In this document: positions 1 through 5,003 of the stretch, piece by piece
Numbering within the stretch: position 1 is the stretch's first letter
Layout of the letters: each line of letters opens with the position of its first letter
Assembly: GCA_020725315.1 (NCBI GenBank)
Contig: DYFG01000064.1
Span: 1-5,003 of the forward strand
DNA: 5,003 nt
Direction of reading: 5' to 3'
Origin: Nitrosotalea sp.
GTDB lineage: Archaea > Halobacteriota > Syntropharchaeia > Alkanophagales > Methanospirareceae
Made by a program: the position numbers and the translations under genes
The notes under the pieces: model-generated
The model's database searches: none
What the model saw: the letters and a program-made list of their open reading frames with translations, nothing else
Told to the model about the DNA's origin: nothing

Positions 1-378
1 ATAAGCTTTACAAAAAATATTACATATGAAAATTGTAGGAGTTGGGATATATATGATAGCGCACCCGAGAGCCAAAGTTTTACCAACATCTTCATTTACT
101 CTTACAAGCAGGATGGTGAGGAGGGAGGGAAGTAAATAGGATGATATTTTGACTATGCTAACTTTTTTATTTCTTTCATATTTGCGTTCTAAGCGAATTT
201 TCTATCGCGTTACTATTTTCCTATTAGTTGTCCTTATTCCTTCCATTATATCGCACAAACGAAGCTCATTTTGGTCTTACCTAAAAAAGATTTTCAGCGT
301 CTTATTCGCTTGAATAAAGGTATATAACTGCTTGTTAGGCCTCAACTCATCAGCACAGTTATCTACAAAATGGAGATA
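1..378. other. AT-rich stretch without a convincing gene
   Basis: This stretch lies downstream of ahcY and is visibly AT-rich. Three readings stay open near the left edge, and none has family support. The first is a plus frame open from base 1 to a TAA at 133-135, 44 residues ending QDGEEGGK. The second is a plus ATG at 26 giving 37 residues and ending at 137-139. The third is a minus frame open from about 201 leftwards off the window, with hydrophobic stretches such as SSYLLPSLLTILLV. The minus frame has no ATG, GTG or TTG ahead of its hydrophobic part except an ATG at 244-246, which is followed by an in-frame TAG at 202-204. A TATA-like TATATAA sits at 321-327. Read leftwards it could serve a minus-strand gene; read rightwards it leads only into the antisense of ahcY. 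I see no tRNA-like fold. The left edge may hold the end of a gene that continues outside the window, but the strand cannot be decided. Confidence 0.5.
283..310 (-). terminator. possible ahcY transcription terminator
   Basis: On the minus strand, about 70 bases past the ahcY stop, AGCG and CGCT (positions 310-307 and 299-296) can form a 4-bp stem around a 7-base loop. Seven bases after the stem a run of six T follows at 288-283. Archaeal termination depends mainly on U-tracts, so the T-run is the stronger part. The stem is short and could be chance. Confidence 0.22.
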
Positions 379-1635
379 TCAGGTCCCTAACTCCCAGGAG
401 CAAAGATACCTCTTTTGTTCTTCTGTTAGTTCTTCTATCTCAACACCCAACGACTTCAGCTTCAACAAAGCCACTTCCTCATCTATCTCCTTCGGCACCG
501 AATATACCTCGTTGTGGAGCTCTTCGTGATTTTCCACAATGTACCGCACACATAACGCCTGGTTTGCGAAGCTCATGTCCATTACCTCAGGGGGATGCCC
601 ATAAGCCGCAGTGAGATTCACAATTCGACCTTCAGAAAGTAAATAGAGCTTTCTGCCATCTCTCATCCGGTATTCAACCACATTCTCTTTTATCTCCATC
701 TTCTCCACCGCCCTTTCTTCCAGATCGTTTATGTTTATCTCGACATTAAAATGACCGGTATTGGCAAGAATCACACCATCCTTCATCAATTCGAAATGCT
801 CGCCCCTTATAACTGAAATATCGCCGGTAGCAGTGATAAAGAGGTCACCAATTTTTGCCACCTCCCTCATCGGCATCACCCGGTATCCGTCCATAACTGC
901 CTCCAGTGCTTTCCGTGGGTTTGTTTCCACCACGACCACAGATGAGCCAAGCCCTCGTGCTCGTAGCGCCACGCCCCGTCCACACCAGCCATATCCAACT
1001 ACTACCACGACTCTGCCAGCGAAAAGAAGATTTGTCGCATTCATTATCCCGTGAACGGTTGATTGACCGGTTCCGTATCGGTTATCGAACATCATCTTCG
1101 TCTCTGCATCGTTGACCGCAATTAGAGGGAAGCCCAACTTGTTCTCTTTCGCTCTTGCGCGATGCCGTATCACGCCTGTGGTTGTCTCCTCGCATGCACC
1201 CTTAACGTCTTTTATCAGTTCTTCACGCTTGGTATGAATCCAGGTAATCGTATCGCCGCCGTCATCGAGCACCACCGCAGGATTTATTCCAAGTGCTTCA
1301 TTGATACATCTATAATATTCCTCCTCACGCTCGCCTCTGAAAGCGTATGTCCTTATTCCAGACGAAGCTAAAGCGGCGGCTATCTCATCTTGAGTAGAAA
1401 GAGGATTCGCAGCTGCAAGTGCCACTTCTGCACCCCCAGCTCTTAATGTCAGGATAAGATTTGCCGTTTCCACCGTAACATGGAGGCACGCCATTACGTT
1501 CACGTTTTTCAATGGTTTCTCACGCAGGTATCTCTCCCTTACCAAGTTCAAAACGGGCATTCTCCCTTTAACCCATTCTATTCTCTTCTTTCCGCCTTCT
1601 GCAAGATTTAAGTCCTTTACGATACTATCTCTCAT
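379..1635 (-). CDS. ahcY: S-adenosylhomocysteinase (or S-inosylhomocysteine hydrolase), NAD-dependent
   Basis: A cytosolic NAD-dependent hydrolase of 418 residues that splits the homocysteine thioether left after methyl transfer, recycling homocysteine and relieving product inhibition of methyltransferases. The substrate and catalytic region has CLHVTVET (50-57), DDGGD (124-128), ETTTG (150-154) and NDAETKMMFDN (175-185), whose K180 and D184 match the conserved Lys and Asp of the family. The Rossmann domain follows with GYGWCG (214-219) and an acidic E237 at the end of the next strand, fitting NAD binding. NTGHF (292-296) and GHP (346-348) are also family blocks. The protein ends YLCSWELGT and lacks the C-terminal extension with the Lys and Tyr that contact NAD of the neighbouring subunit in the human enzyme; this is usual for archaeal forms. 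The ATG start is supported by GGTG five bases upstream and a TATA box further up. It is transcribed divergently from rpoF. In Methanocaldococcus jannaschii the homologue was reported to prefer S-inosylhomocysteine, so the exact substrate is open. The family assignment is secure. Confidence 0.96.
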   Translation of the reverse strand: MRDSIVKDLNLAEGGKKRIEWVKGRMPVLNLVRERYLREKPLKNVNVMACLHVTVETANLILTLRAGGAEVALAAANPLSTQDEIAAALASSGIRTYAFRGEREEEYYRCINEALGINPAVVLDDGGDTITWIHTKREELIKDVKGACEETTTGVIRHRARAKENKLGFPLIAVNDAETKMMFDNRYGTGQSTVHGIMNATNLLFAGRVVVVVGYGWCGRGVALRARGLGSSVVVVETNPRKALEAVMDGYRVMPMREVAKIGDLFITATGDISVIRGEHFELMKDGVILANTGHFNVEININDLEERAVEKMEIKENVVEYRMRDGRKLYLLSEGRIVNLTAAYGHPPEVMDMSFANQALCVRYIVENHEELHNEVYSVPKEIDEEVALLKLKSLGVEIEELTEEQKRYLCSWELGT

Positions 1636-1638
1636 TTG

Positions 1639-1646
1639 ACCACCCT
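1639..1646 (-). promoter_or_regulatory. ahcY ribosome binding site
   Basis: The minus strand reads AGGGTGGT, then CAA, then the ATG. Its GGTG core matches the archaeal Shine-Dalgarno GGAGGTGA and lies five bases before the start codon. This supports the start chosen for ahcY. Confidence 0.6.
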
Positions 1647-1677
1647 ATTCGATATGTGCTGAACCAATGAATTCTAC

Positions 1678-1687
1678 TATATAAAAA
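1678..1687 (-). promoter_or_regulatory. ahcY TATA box
   Basis: The minus strand reads TTTTTATATA here, close to the archaeal TATA consensus TTTAWATA. A transcription start about 25 bases downstream would fall near 1657, giving a leader of about 20 bases that includes the GGTG ribosome site. The element overlaps one arm of an inverted repeat (1681-1696) shared with the divergent rpoF promoter. The position is inferred from the sequence only. Confidence 0.55.
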
Positions 1688-1699
1688 CCTTTTTATCTT

Positions 1700-1707
1700 C
1701 TTATAAG
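1700..1707 (+). promoter_or_regulatory. probable rpoF-DUF655 TATA box
   Basis: CTTATAAG, itself a perfect palindrome, is the best TATA candidate for the plus-strand pair. A start about 25 bases downstream would fall near 1729, leaving a leader of about 24 bases that carries the purine-rich GGGGGAAAAGGG just ahead of the ATG. The alternative is TTTTTATC at 1690-1697, which would give a slightly longer leader. The purine-rich stretch has no clear GGTG core, so initiation signals are weaker than at ahcY. Confidence 0.45.
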
Positions 1708-1752
1708 TTATCCGAGAAGTAAAGATGTGCGGGCAACGGGGGAAAAGGGAAA

Positions 1753-2124
1753 ATGATAGTAAAAGAGATAATTAATGAAAGAGTCATGACCCTCGCAGAA
1801 GCCAAGGACATCTTGACTGCTCTAAAGAGAAGTGGGGCGGGAAAGAAAACGGAAGAGGGGGAGGAAGAGGAGGAGATAAGGTATGAGAGGCGAAAAGCCC
1901 ATGAGCATACAACAAAGTTTGCGAAACTTGGAGCAGGAAAGTCAAGGACTCTTATAAACGAACTTCTTAGATTAGAAAAAATGAAAGAGGAGATTGCGGT
2001 ACGGATTGCTGATTTGATGCCCAAAAGTGCAAACGAGGTACGTGCAATCTATGCGAAGGAACGATTTACACTTACCGAGGCGGACTTAGAAAAGATACTC
2101 GATTTAGTTACAAAGTATGAATGA
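1753..2124 (+). CDS. rpoF: DNA-directed RNA polymerase subunit Rpo4 (F, Rpb4-like)
   Basis: The archaeal counterpart of eukaryotic Rpb4. With Rpo7 (E) it forms the stalk of RNA polymerase, which helps open-complex formation, binds nascent RNA and supports processive elongation and termination. The 123 residues show the usual order. The N-terminal MIVKEIINERVMTLAEAKDIL packs against Rpo7 in known structures. A linker follows, and then a helical HRDC-like domain from about 43 to the end, with KFAKL (55-59), the LLRLEKMKEEIAVRIADLMP region (71-90) and AIYAKERFTLT (98-108), all typical of the archaeal family. The linker is longer than I expect for the family and strongly charged (about 26-41, with GKKTEEGEEEEE), encoded by a purine-only tract near 1850-1877. 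The TGA stop overlaps the ATG of the next gene, so the two are probably one transcript with coupled translation. The assignment is secure. Confidence 0.95.
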   Translation: MIVKEIINERVMTLAEAKDILTALKRSGAGKKTEEGEEEEEIRYERRKAHEHTTKFAKLGAGKSRTLINELLRLEKMKEEIAVRIADLMPKSANEVRAIYAKERFTLTEADLEKILDLVTKYE

Positions 2125-2777
2125 GCGAAGTTGTGGTTGAGCCTATTTTGGGGGAAGAGTGGATGAAAGGGTATGAACATGAAAAAAAGAGCAGGATAGA
2201 GAAGGAAAGGGTGAGTGAGAGGGTAAAGACACGAGAGACGCATGCACGAGTCCTCGATTATTTACCTTACGGACATCCTGATGACTCTCGTCCTGTATAT
2301 CAGAAGAAACCACTTGTTCAGGCTGTTGGCGAAGCTAAATTCGTCTTAATGGAGCTTTCACCAAAGAAGAATAAAATTCCTGCGATGCATGAGCGGGTAT
2401 ATCTTGGAGAAGGCGAGCGGGAAGTAATAGATCATGTCATTAGGAGGTCGAGATATAAGGAATTAACGCCGACTGCGAAGGTAGAATTACCGTATGTATT
2501 GGAGATTATAGTAAAAGGGGATGAGAAAAGGTTCATACAGGCGTTTAACGAAGCAAAGCCTATCACCACGAGATTACATACACTTGATTTGCTACCGGGG
2601 ATAGGAAAGAAATTGATGTGGGCGATATTGGAAGAGCGGAAGAAGGGAGAGTTTTCCACCTTTGAAGACCTTACAAAAAGGGTTAAGGGGCTTCATCATC
2701 CTGAAAAGATACTGGCAAAGAGAATAGAGGAGGAGATAGTGGAGGAGAACATCAAATACAAAATGTTTGCTCACTAA
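2121..2777 (+). CDS. DUF655 family protein, probable nucleic-acid binder with helix-hairpin-helix
   Basis: A conserved archaeal protein of unknown function, 218 residues here. After a charged N-terminal stretch (1-41) comes the family hallmark VLDYLPYGHPDD (44-55), then a beta-rich region to about 108 that suggests an OB-like fold, with ERVYLGEGERE (91-101) and YKELTPTAKVELPYVLE (112-128). The C-terminal half has RLHTLDLLPGIGKKLMWAIL (131-150); LLPGIGKK is a classic helix-hairpin-helix motif of the kind that contacts the nucleic-acid backbone. A second helical pair, PEKILAKRIEEEI, lies at 174-186. The gene starts inside the rpoF stop codon (ATGA), implying coupled expression with the polymerase stalk subunit. 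This neighbourhood is known across euryarchaea and suggests a transcription or RNA-related role, which is inference. The N-terminal extension of about 40 residues looks longer than usual. A later start at M15 (2163) is possible, but the ATGA overlap favours the first ATG. Confidence 0.9.
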   Translation: MSEVVVEPILGEEWMKGYEHEKKSRIEKERVSERVKTRETHARVLDYLPYGHPDDSRPVYQKKPLVQAVGEAKFVLMELSPKKNKIPAMHERVYLGEGEREVIDHVIRRSRYKELTPTAKVELPYVLEIIVKGDEKRFIQAFNEAKPITTRLHTLDLLPGIGKKLMWAILEERKKGEFSTFEDLTKRVKGLHHPEKILAKRIEEEIVEENIKYKMFAH

Positions 2778-2794
2778 CCTGAAGATGACAATTG

Positions 2795-2815
2795 AGGTTG
2801 AAAAAACCTATTTTT
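2795..2815 (+). terminator. possible terminator after DUF655
   Basis: AGGTT (2795-2799) and AACCT (2805-2809) form a perfect 5-bp stem with a GAAAA loop, followed by A and five T. It begins 17 bases after the DUF655 stop, in the gap between convergent genes. On the minus strand the same place gives a run of six T (2806-2801), which could help stop the nucleotidyltransferase transcript. The stem is short, so this is tentative. The rest of 2778-2912 shows nothing else. Confidence 0.4.
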
Positions 2816-2912
2816 GGAGCTATTTCCAATTTATTATTTGCCACCAGAATGAGGAAAATAGAGGGCTTATCATTCCTGGCTAGAGGCGTGGTAAAGGGTA
2901 ATCAGATAAGGA

Positions 2913-4220
2913 TCACCAGACTTCCTCTTCTTTCCGAGGAGCAGATAGATCAACAATATCTTCGGTGGTTTGCAGAAATTTATCGATGTACCTCATGCCT
3001 GGTGGAATCTTTAAACCGGGATTAACCCTGGTTCTTACGAGCCTGCAACCCCTGCTGATGTGGACCGCGTTGCCGATCACAGAATTTGATTCGATATATG
3101 TAGGGCTTTCCCGGATCGATTCGACGACAACTTTCCGACCTATAATGCTCTCAGATACACGGGTATAATCCCCAATCTGTACCGCATCCATAATTGCGGA
3201 CCTCTCTACGTTTACATGCTCACCGAGTACGCAAAAATTGTCGATGCTTGAATCAGAGATGTGAGAATAGTCGCCGATCCTCGTATGCCTACCAATCAGA
3301 GCAGCCCCTTCGATGAACAACTTTTTCTCGTTATATTTCCTAATGAGCTCCTCCCGCCTCTTGATCGATTCCTCACTGTAGCCCTGAACCCAAATGTTTC
3401 TGCCGGGTGCAATTTTTTCTTCCAGGATTCTTATATCCATCGCCCCATGAAGAACCTCATGCATGGTCTTCAGATATCGCTCTGGAGTACCAAGATCATA
3501 CCAGACGTTCAGCTTATACCCATAGACCGGGAATCCGTTATCCACCAGGTAGGGAATGAGGTCAAACCCGAAATCGAGCCTATTCCTCTCTTCCCTTATC
3601 TTTTTGAGCTCCTCACCTCCAACTATCCTTCTGATCTCTGGTGACAGGAGATAGATGCCCGCATTGGCAAGATTACTTGGTGCTCTATCTGCTGACGGCT
3701 TTTCGATAAACCGCTTAATCCTCATATCGTGATCTAACTCAGCTATGCCATATTCTTCCACATTTTCCACCTCTGATAGGGCGATGGTCAAAACTGCTCC
3801 CTTTTCTTCATGTGTTTTGATAAAGTCATTGAGACCAATGGTGAAGAGGTTATCCCCCTGTATAACAAGGACGGAATCACGAACATCATAATATTCCATG
3901 TTAAGCCTATAAGAATCAGCGCTCCCCAAGTCATCCAGATTAGGCTGATGTTTGATGTGCACCCTCGGTTCGATCTTATATTTTGCTGAGAACCCAATTC
4001 CCTCTCCATACTGATCGAAAAGGTTCGTATAGTTAGTATACCCACGCGCTCCAAAGATGAAGTTTCTTATACCCTGTTCAGCCAGCGTCGCCATCGAGAA
4101 CTCGATTAATTGCCGATTCAAGAACCTGATGCACGGCTTTGCTATATCATGTGTTAGAGGCTTTAACCTCTTCGCCTCGCCACCGACGGGAATAAAACAT
4201 CTCAGCCTCTTTACATCCAT
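2913..4220 (-). CDS. sugar-phosphate nucleotidyltransferase with left-handed beta-helix tail
   Basis: A cytosolic enzyme expected to join a sugar 1-phosphate to an NTP, releasing pyrophosphate and giving a nucleotide sugar for glycan or surface-polymer synthesis; the sugar and base are not determinable. Of 435 residues, about 1-260 are the NTP_transferase domain. The nucleotide loop is PVGGEAKRLKPLT (11-23), K28 follows in IAKP, QGDN holds the probable metal ligand D123 (121-124), FIEKP is at 171-175, NAGIYLLSPE at 186-195, and WYDLGTPERYL (240-250) holds the probable second ligand D242. From about 301 to 395, hexapeptide-type repeats (FIEGAALIGRHTRIGDYSHI and similar) indicate a left-handed beta-helix, as in GlmU-like and archaeal two-domain enzymes. 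The loop differs from the canonical GGxGTRL: Ala and Lys replace Gly and Thr. GSADS (99-103) stands where GTAGA is common. It lies downstream of sfsA on the same strand but has its own TATA element and no Shine-Dalgarno. The family is secure, the substrate unknown. An acetyltransferase activity of the tail is not shown. Confidence 0.9.
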   Translation of the reverse strand: MDVKRLRCFIPVGGEAKRLKPLTHDIAKPCIRFLNRQLIEFSMATLAEQGIRNFIFGARGYTNYTNLFDQYGEGIGFSAKYKIEPRVHIKHQPNLDDLGSADSYRLNMEYYDVRDSVLVIQGDNLFTIGLNDFIKTHEEKGAVLTIALSEVENVEEYGIAELDHDMRIKRFIEKPSADRAPSNLANAGIYLLSPEIRRIVGGEELKKIREERNRLDFGFDLIPYLVDNGFPVYGYKLNVWYDLGTPERYLKTMHEVLHGAMDIRILEEKIAPGRNIWVQGYSEESIKRREELIRKYNEKKLFIEGAALIGRHTRIGDYSHISDSSIDNFCVLGEHVNVERSAIMDAVQIGDYTRVSESIIGRKVVVESIRESPTYIESNSVIGNAVHISRGCRLVRTRVNPGLKIPPGMRYIDKFLQTTEDIVDLSAPRKEEEVW

Positions 4221-4244
4221 AATTCCAATAAAGCTTAAACGAAG

Positions 4245-4258
4245 GTTTATATTTTTAA
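4245..4258 (-). promoter_or_regulatory. TATA box of the nucleotidyltransferase gene, likely leaderless
   Basis: The minus strand reads TTTAAAAATATAAA, a good archaeal TATA region centred near 4251. That is about 31 bases before the ATG at 4220, so transcription would begin within a few bases of the start codon. The bases just ahead of the ATG (TATTGGAATT) hold no Shine-Dalgarno match. Together these suggest a leaderless or nearly leaderless mRNA and independent expression from sfsA. Confidence 0.5.
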
Positions 4259-4298
4259 ATATATCGATCTGTTAAAGATAACCATCTTATAACCCGGC

Positions 4299-5003
4299 TT
4301 AAGAGAGGCGTATCTCAAGATCAGGATTAAAGAGATAGACAAATGCATCTTGGGGATTGTAGTACAAGCCAACGGCTCTTATCTCCACTCCCGATGAATG
4401 CGCATCCTTAAGAGCTTCGTAGAGCTTCTCATCCGCGCGTTTATTCGGTTTAAACGCTTTGACCTGAGGCAGTGCCGCGATAAACAGCAAGACTCCTTCT
4501 CCCCCTTCGTTCATATAGCGAGAAAGCTCTTTGAGGTGTTTTCGCCCCCTCTCCGAAGGACAATCGGGATACAGAGCATACTCTCCGTCCCTTAAAACAG
4601 CACTTTTTACCTCGAGATAAACCGCTTTTCCAGAGCATTCCACGAGATAGTCTATGCGCGATGCACCGAGCGTTGCGTTTCTCTTAAGAATGCGACATCC
4701 CTCAAGCCACGGAATGAGGGTTCTCTCAACCGATCTTTCAAAGACTTTCATCTGCAGGTGGGTATCGATGAGAGCTCCCAACCCGCTCTCTTCTATCGCA
4801 AACAGCCTGAAATCTGTCTTGCCCTGATTATGCGTTCTCAGACAGAACGCTTTTCTTCCTCTGGCCAATAACTCGGAAAGCCTTCCGGTGTTGTTTATGT
4901 AGGCACGATGATACTTTCCTTTGATCCCTACCGTTACAACGAACTTGTTAAGGCGCTCGATTATTCTGCATTCCTGAGGATTGGCAATCCTGCAGACTTT
5001 ACT
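4299..5003 (-). CDS. sfsA: SfsA family protein, PD-(D/E)XK-type DNA/RNA nuclease or DNA-binding protein (5' partial)
   Basis: A homologue of E. coli SfsA, first linked to sugar (maltose) fermentation and DNA binding and now often annotated as a nuclease. The 234 visible residues run to the right edge without a start: the frame upstream of the conserved ECRIIERLNKFVV has no ATG, GTG or TTG, so the true start lies beyond base 5003. Since the E. coli protein has about 11 residues before this block, only a few residues are probably missing. A TTG at 4866-4868 is internal, because the family motif AYINNTGRLSELL (34-46) lies across it. The N-terminal part has an OB-like pattern. SRIDYLVE (115-122) followed by YLEVKS (129-134) supplies D118, E131 and K133 in the PD-(D/E)XK arrangement, and YPDCPSERGRKHLKEL (145-160) is another signature. 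It ends 78 bases before the nucleotidyltransferase on the same strand. Its role in archaea is not established. The family assignment is secure. Confidence 0.93.
   Translation of the reverse strand, partial: SKVCRIANPQECRIIERLNKFVVTVGIKGKYHRAYINNTGRLSELLARGRKAFCLRTHNQGKTDFRLFAIEESGLGALIDTHLQMKVFERSVERTLIPWLEGCRILKRNATLGASRIDYLVECSGKAVYLEVKSAVLRDGEYALYPDCPSERGRKHLKELSRYMNEGGEGVLLFIAALPQVKAFKPNKRADEKLYEALKDAHSSGVEIRAVGLYYNPQDAFVYLFNPDLEIRLS

Noticed and set aside
191..311. 8-bp inverted repeat AAGCGAAT / ATTCGCTT with 105 bases between
   Set aside because: It does not extend beyond 8 bp and bounds no recognisable element or target duplication, so chance is the simpler explanation.
332..529. Plus-strand 65-residue frame rich in Ser
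   Set aside because: It lies mostly antisense to the ahcY 3' end, and its Ser-rich composition is what the reverse of Glu/Leu-rich coding gives.
1701..2024. Minus-strand 107-residue frame opposite rpoF
   Set aside because: It is a shadow of rpoF; the hydrophobic Ser/Phe/Pro-rich content reflects the reverse complement of purine-rich coding.
2792..3025. Plus-strand 77-residue open frame starting at TTG after DUF655
   Set aside because: More than half is antisense to the 3' end of the well-supported nucleotidyltransferase. The start is a TTG inside the putative terminator stem region, and the residues match no family I know, including KsgA.
3261..3644. Plus-strand 127-residue frame
   Set aside because: It is entirely inside the nucleotidyltransferase gene on the opposite strand and has no recognisable motif.
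4275..4288. Small hairpin AAGAT-AACC-ATCTT downstream of sfsA
   Set aside because: The stem is only 5 bp and AT-rich, with no T-run after it on the minus strand, so it is not a credible terminator.
4299..4868. sfsA starting at the TTG at 4866-4868
   Set aside because: The frame stays open upstream and encodes the conserved KYHRAYINNTGRLSEL segment, so the TTG is an internal leucine codon.

Overview
The window looks like chromosomal DNA from a euryarchaeote. The evidence is an archaeal RNA polymerase subunit Rpo4 (RpoF) translationally coupled to a DUF655 gene, an archaeal-type S-adenosylhomocysteinase that lacks the C-terminal extension of the eukaryotic enzyme, an archaeal-type SfsA, and TATA-box promoters about 25 bases ahead of likely transcription starts. 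The style recalls methanogen or ANME-type genomes, but the exact lineage is an inference I cannot confirm from the sequence. I see no mobile element, CRISPR array, tRNA or rRNA.

Layout from left to right. Bases 1-378 are AT-rich with no convincing gene. Next comes ahcY on the minus strand (379-1635). A 117-base divergent promoter region (1636-1752) separates it from the plus-strand pair rpoF (1753-2124) and DUF655 (2121-2777), which overlap by ATGA. A short convergent gap (2778-2912) carries a weak hairpin plus T-run. It is followed on the minus strand by a sugar-phosphate nucleotidyltransferase with a left-handed beta-helix tail (2913-4220) and by sfsA (4299-5003), whose start lies just off the right edge. 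A 78-base gap with a strong TATA element separates these last two.

Functionally, the window mixes housekeeping genes: methyl-cycle recycling (ahcY), transcription (rpoF) with a probable nucleic-acid-binding partner (DUF655), nucleotide-sugar synthesis for glycans, and SfsA, a PD-(D/E)XK-fold protein reported as a nuclease or DNA-binding protein. They do not form one obvious pathway.

I did not find a convincing undescribed system. The points most worth a second look are the divergent nucleotidyltransferase signature, the coupled rpoF-DUF655 pair with its charged N-terminal extension, the possibility that ahcY is an S-inosylhomocysteine hydrolase, and the nested inverted repeat in the divergent promoter.
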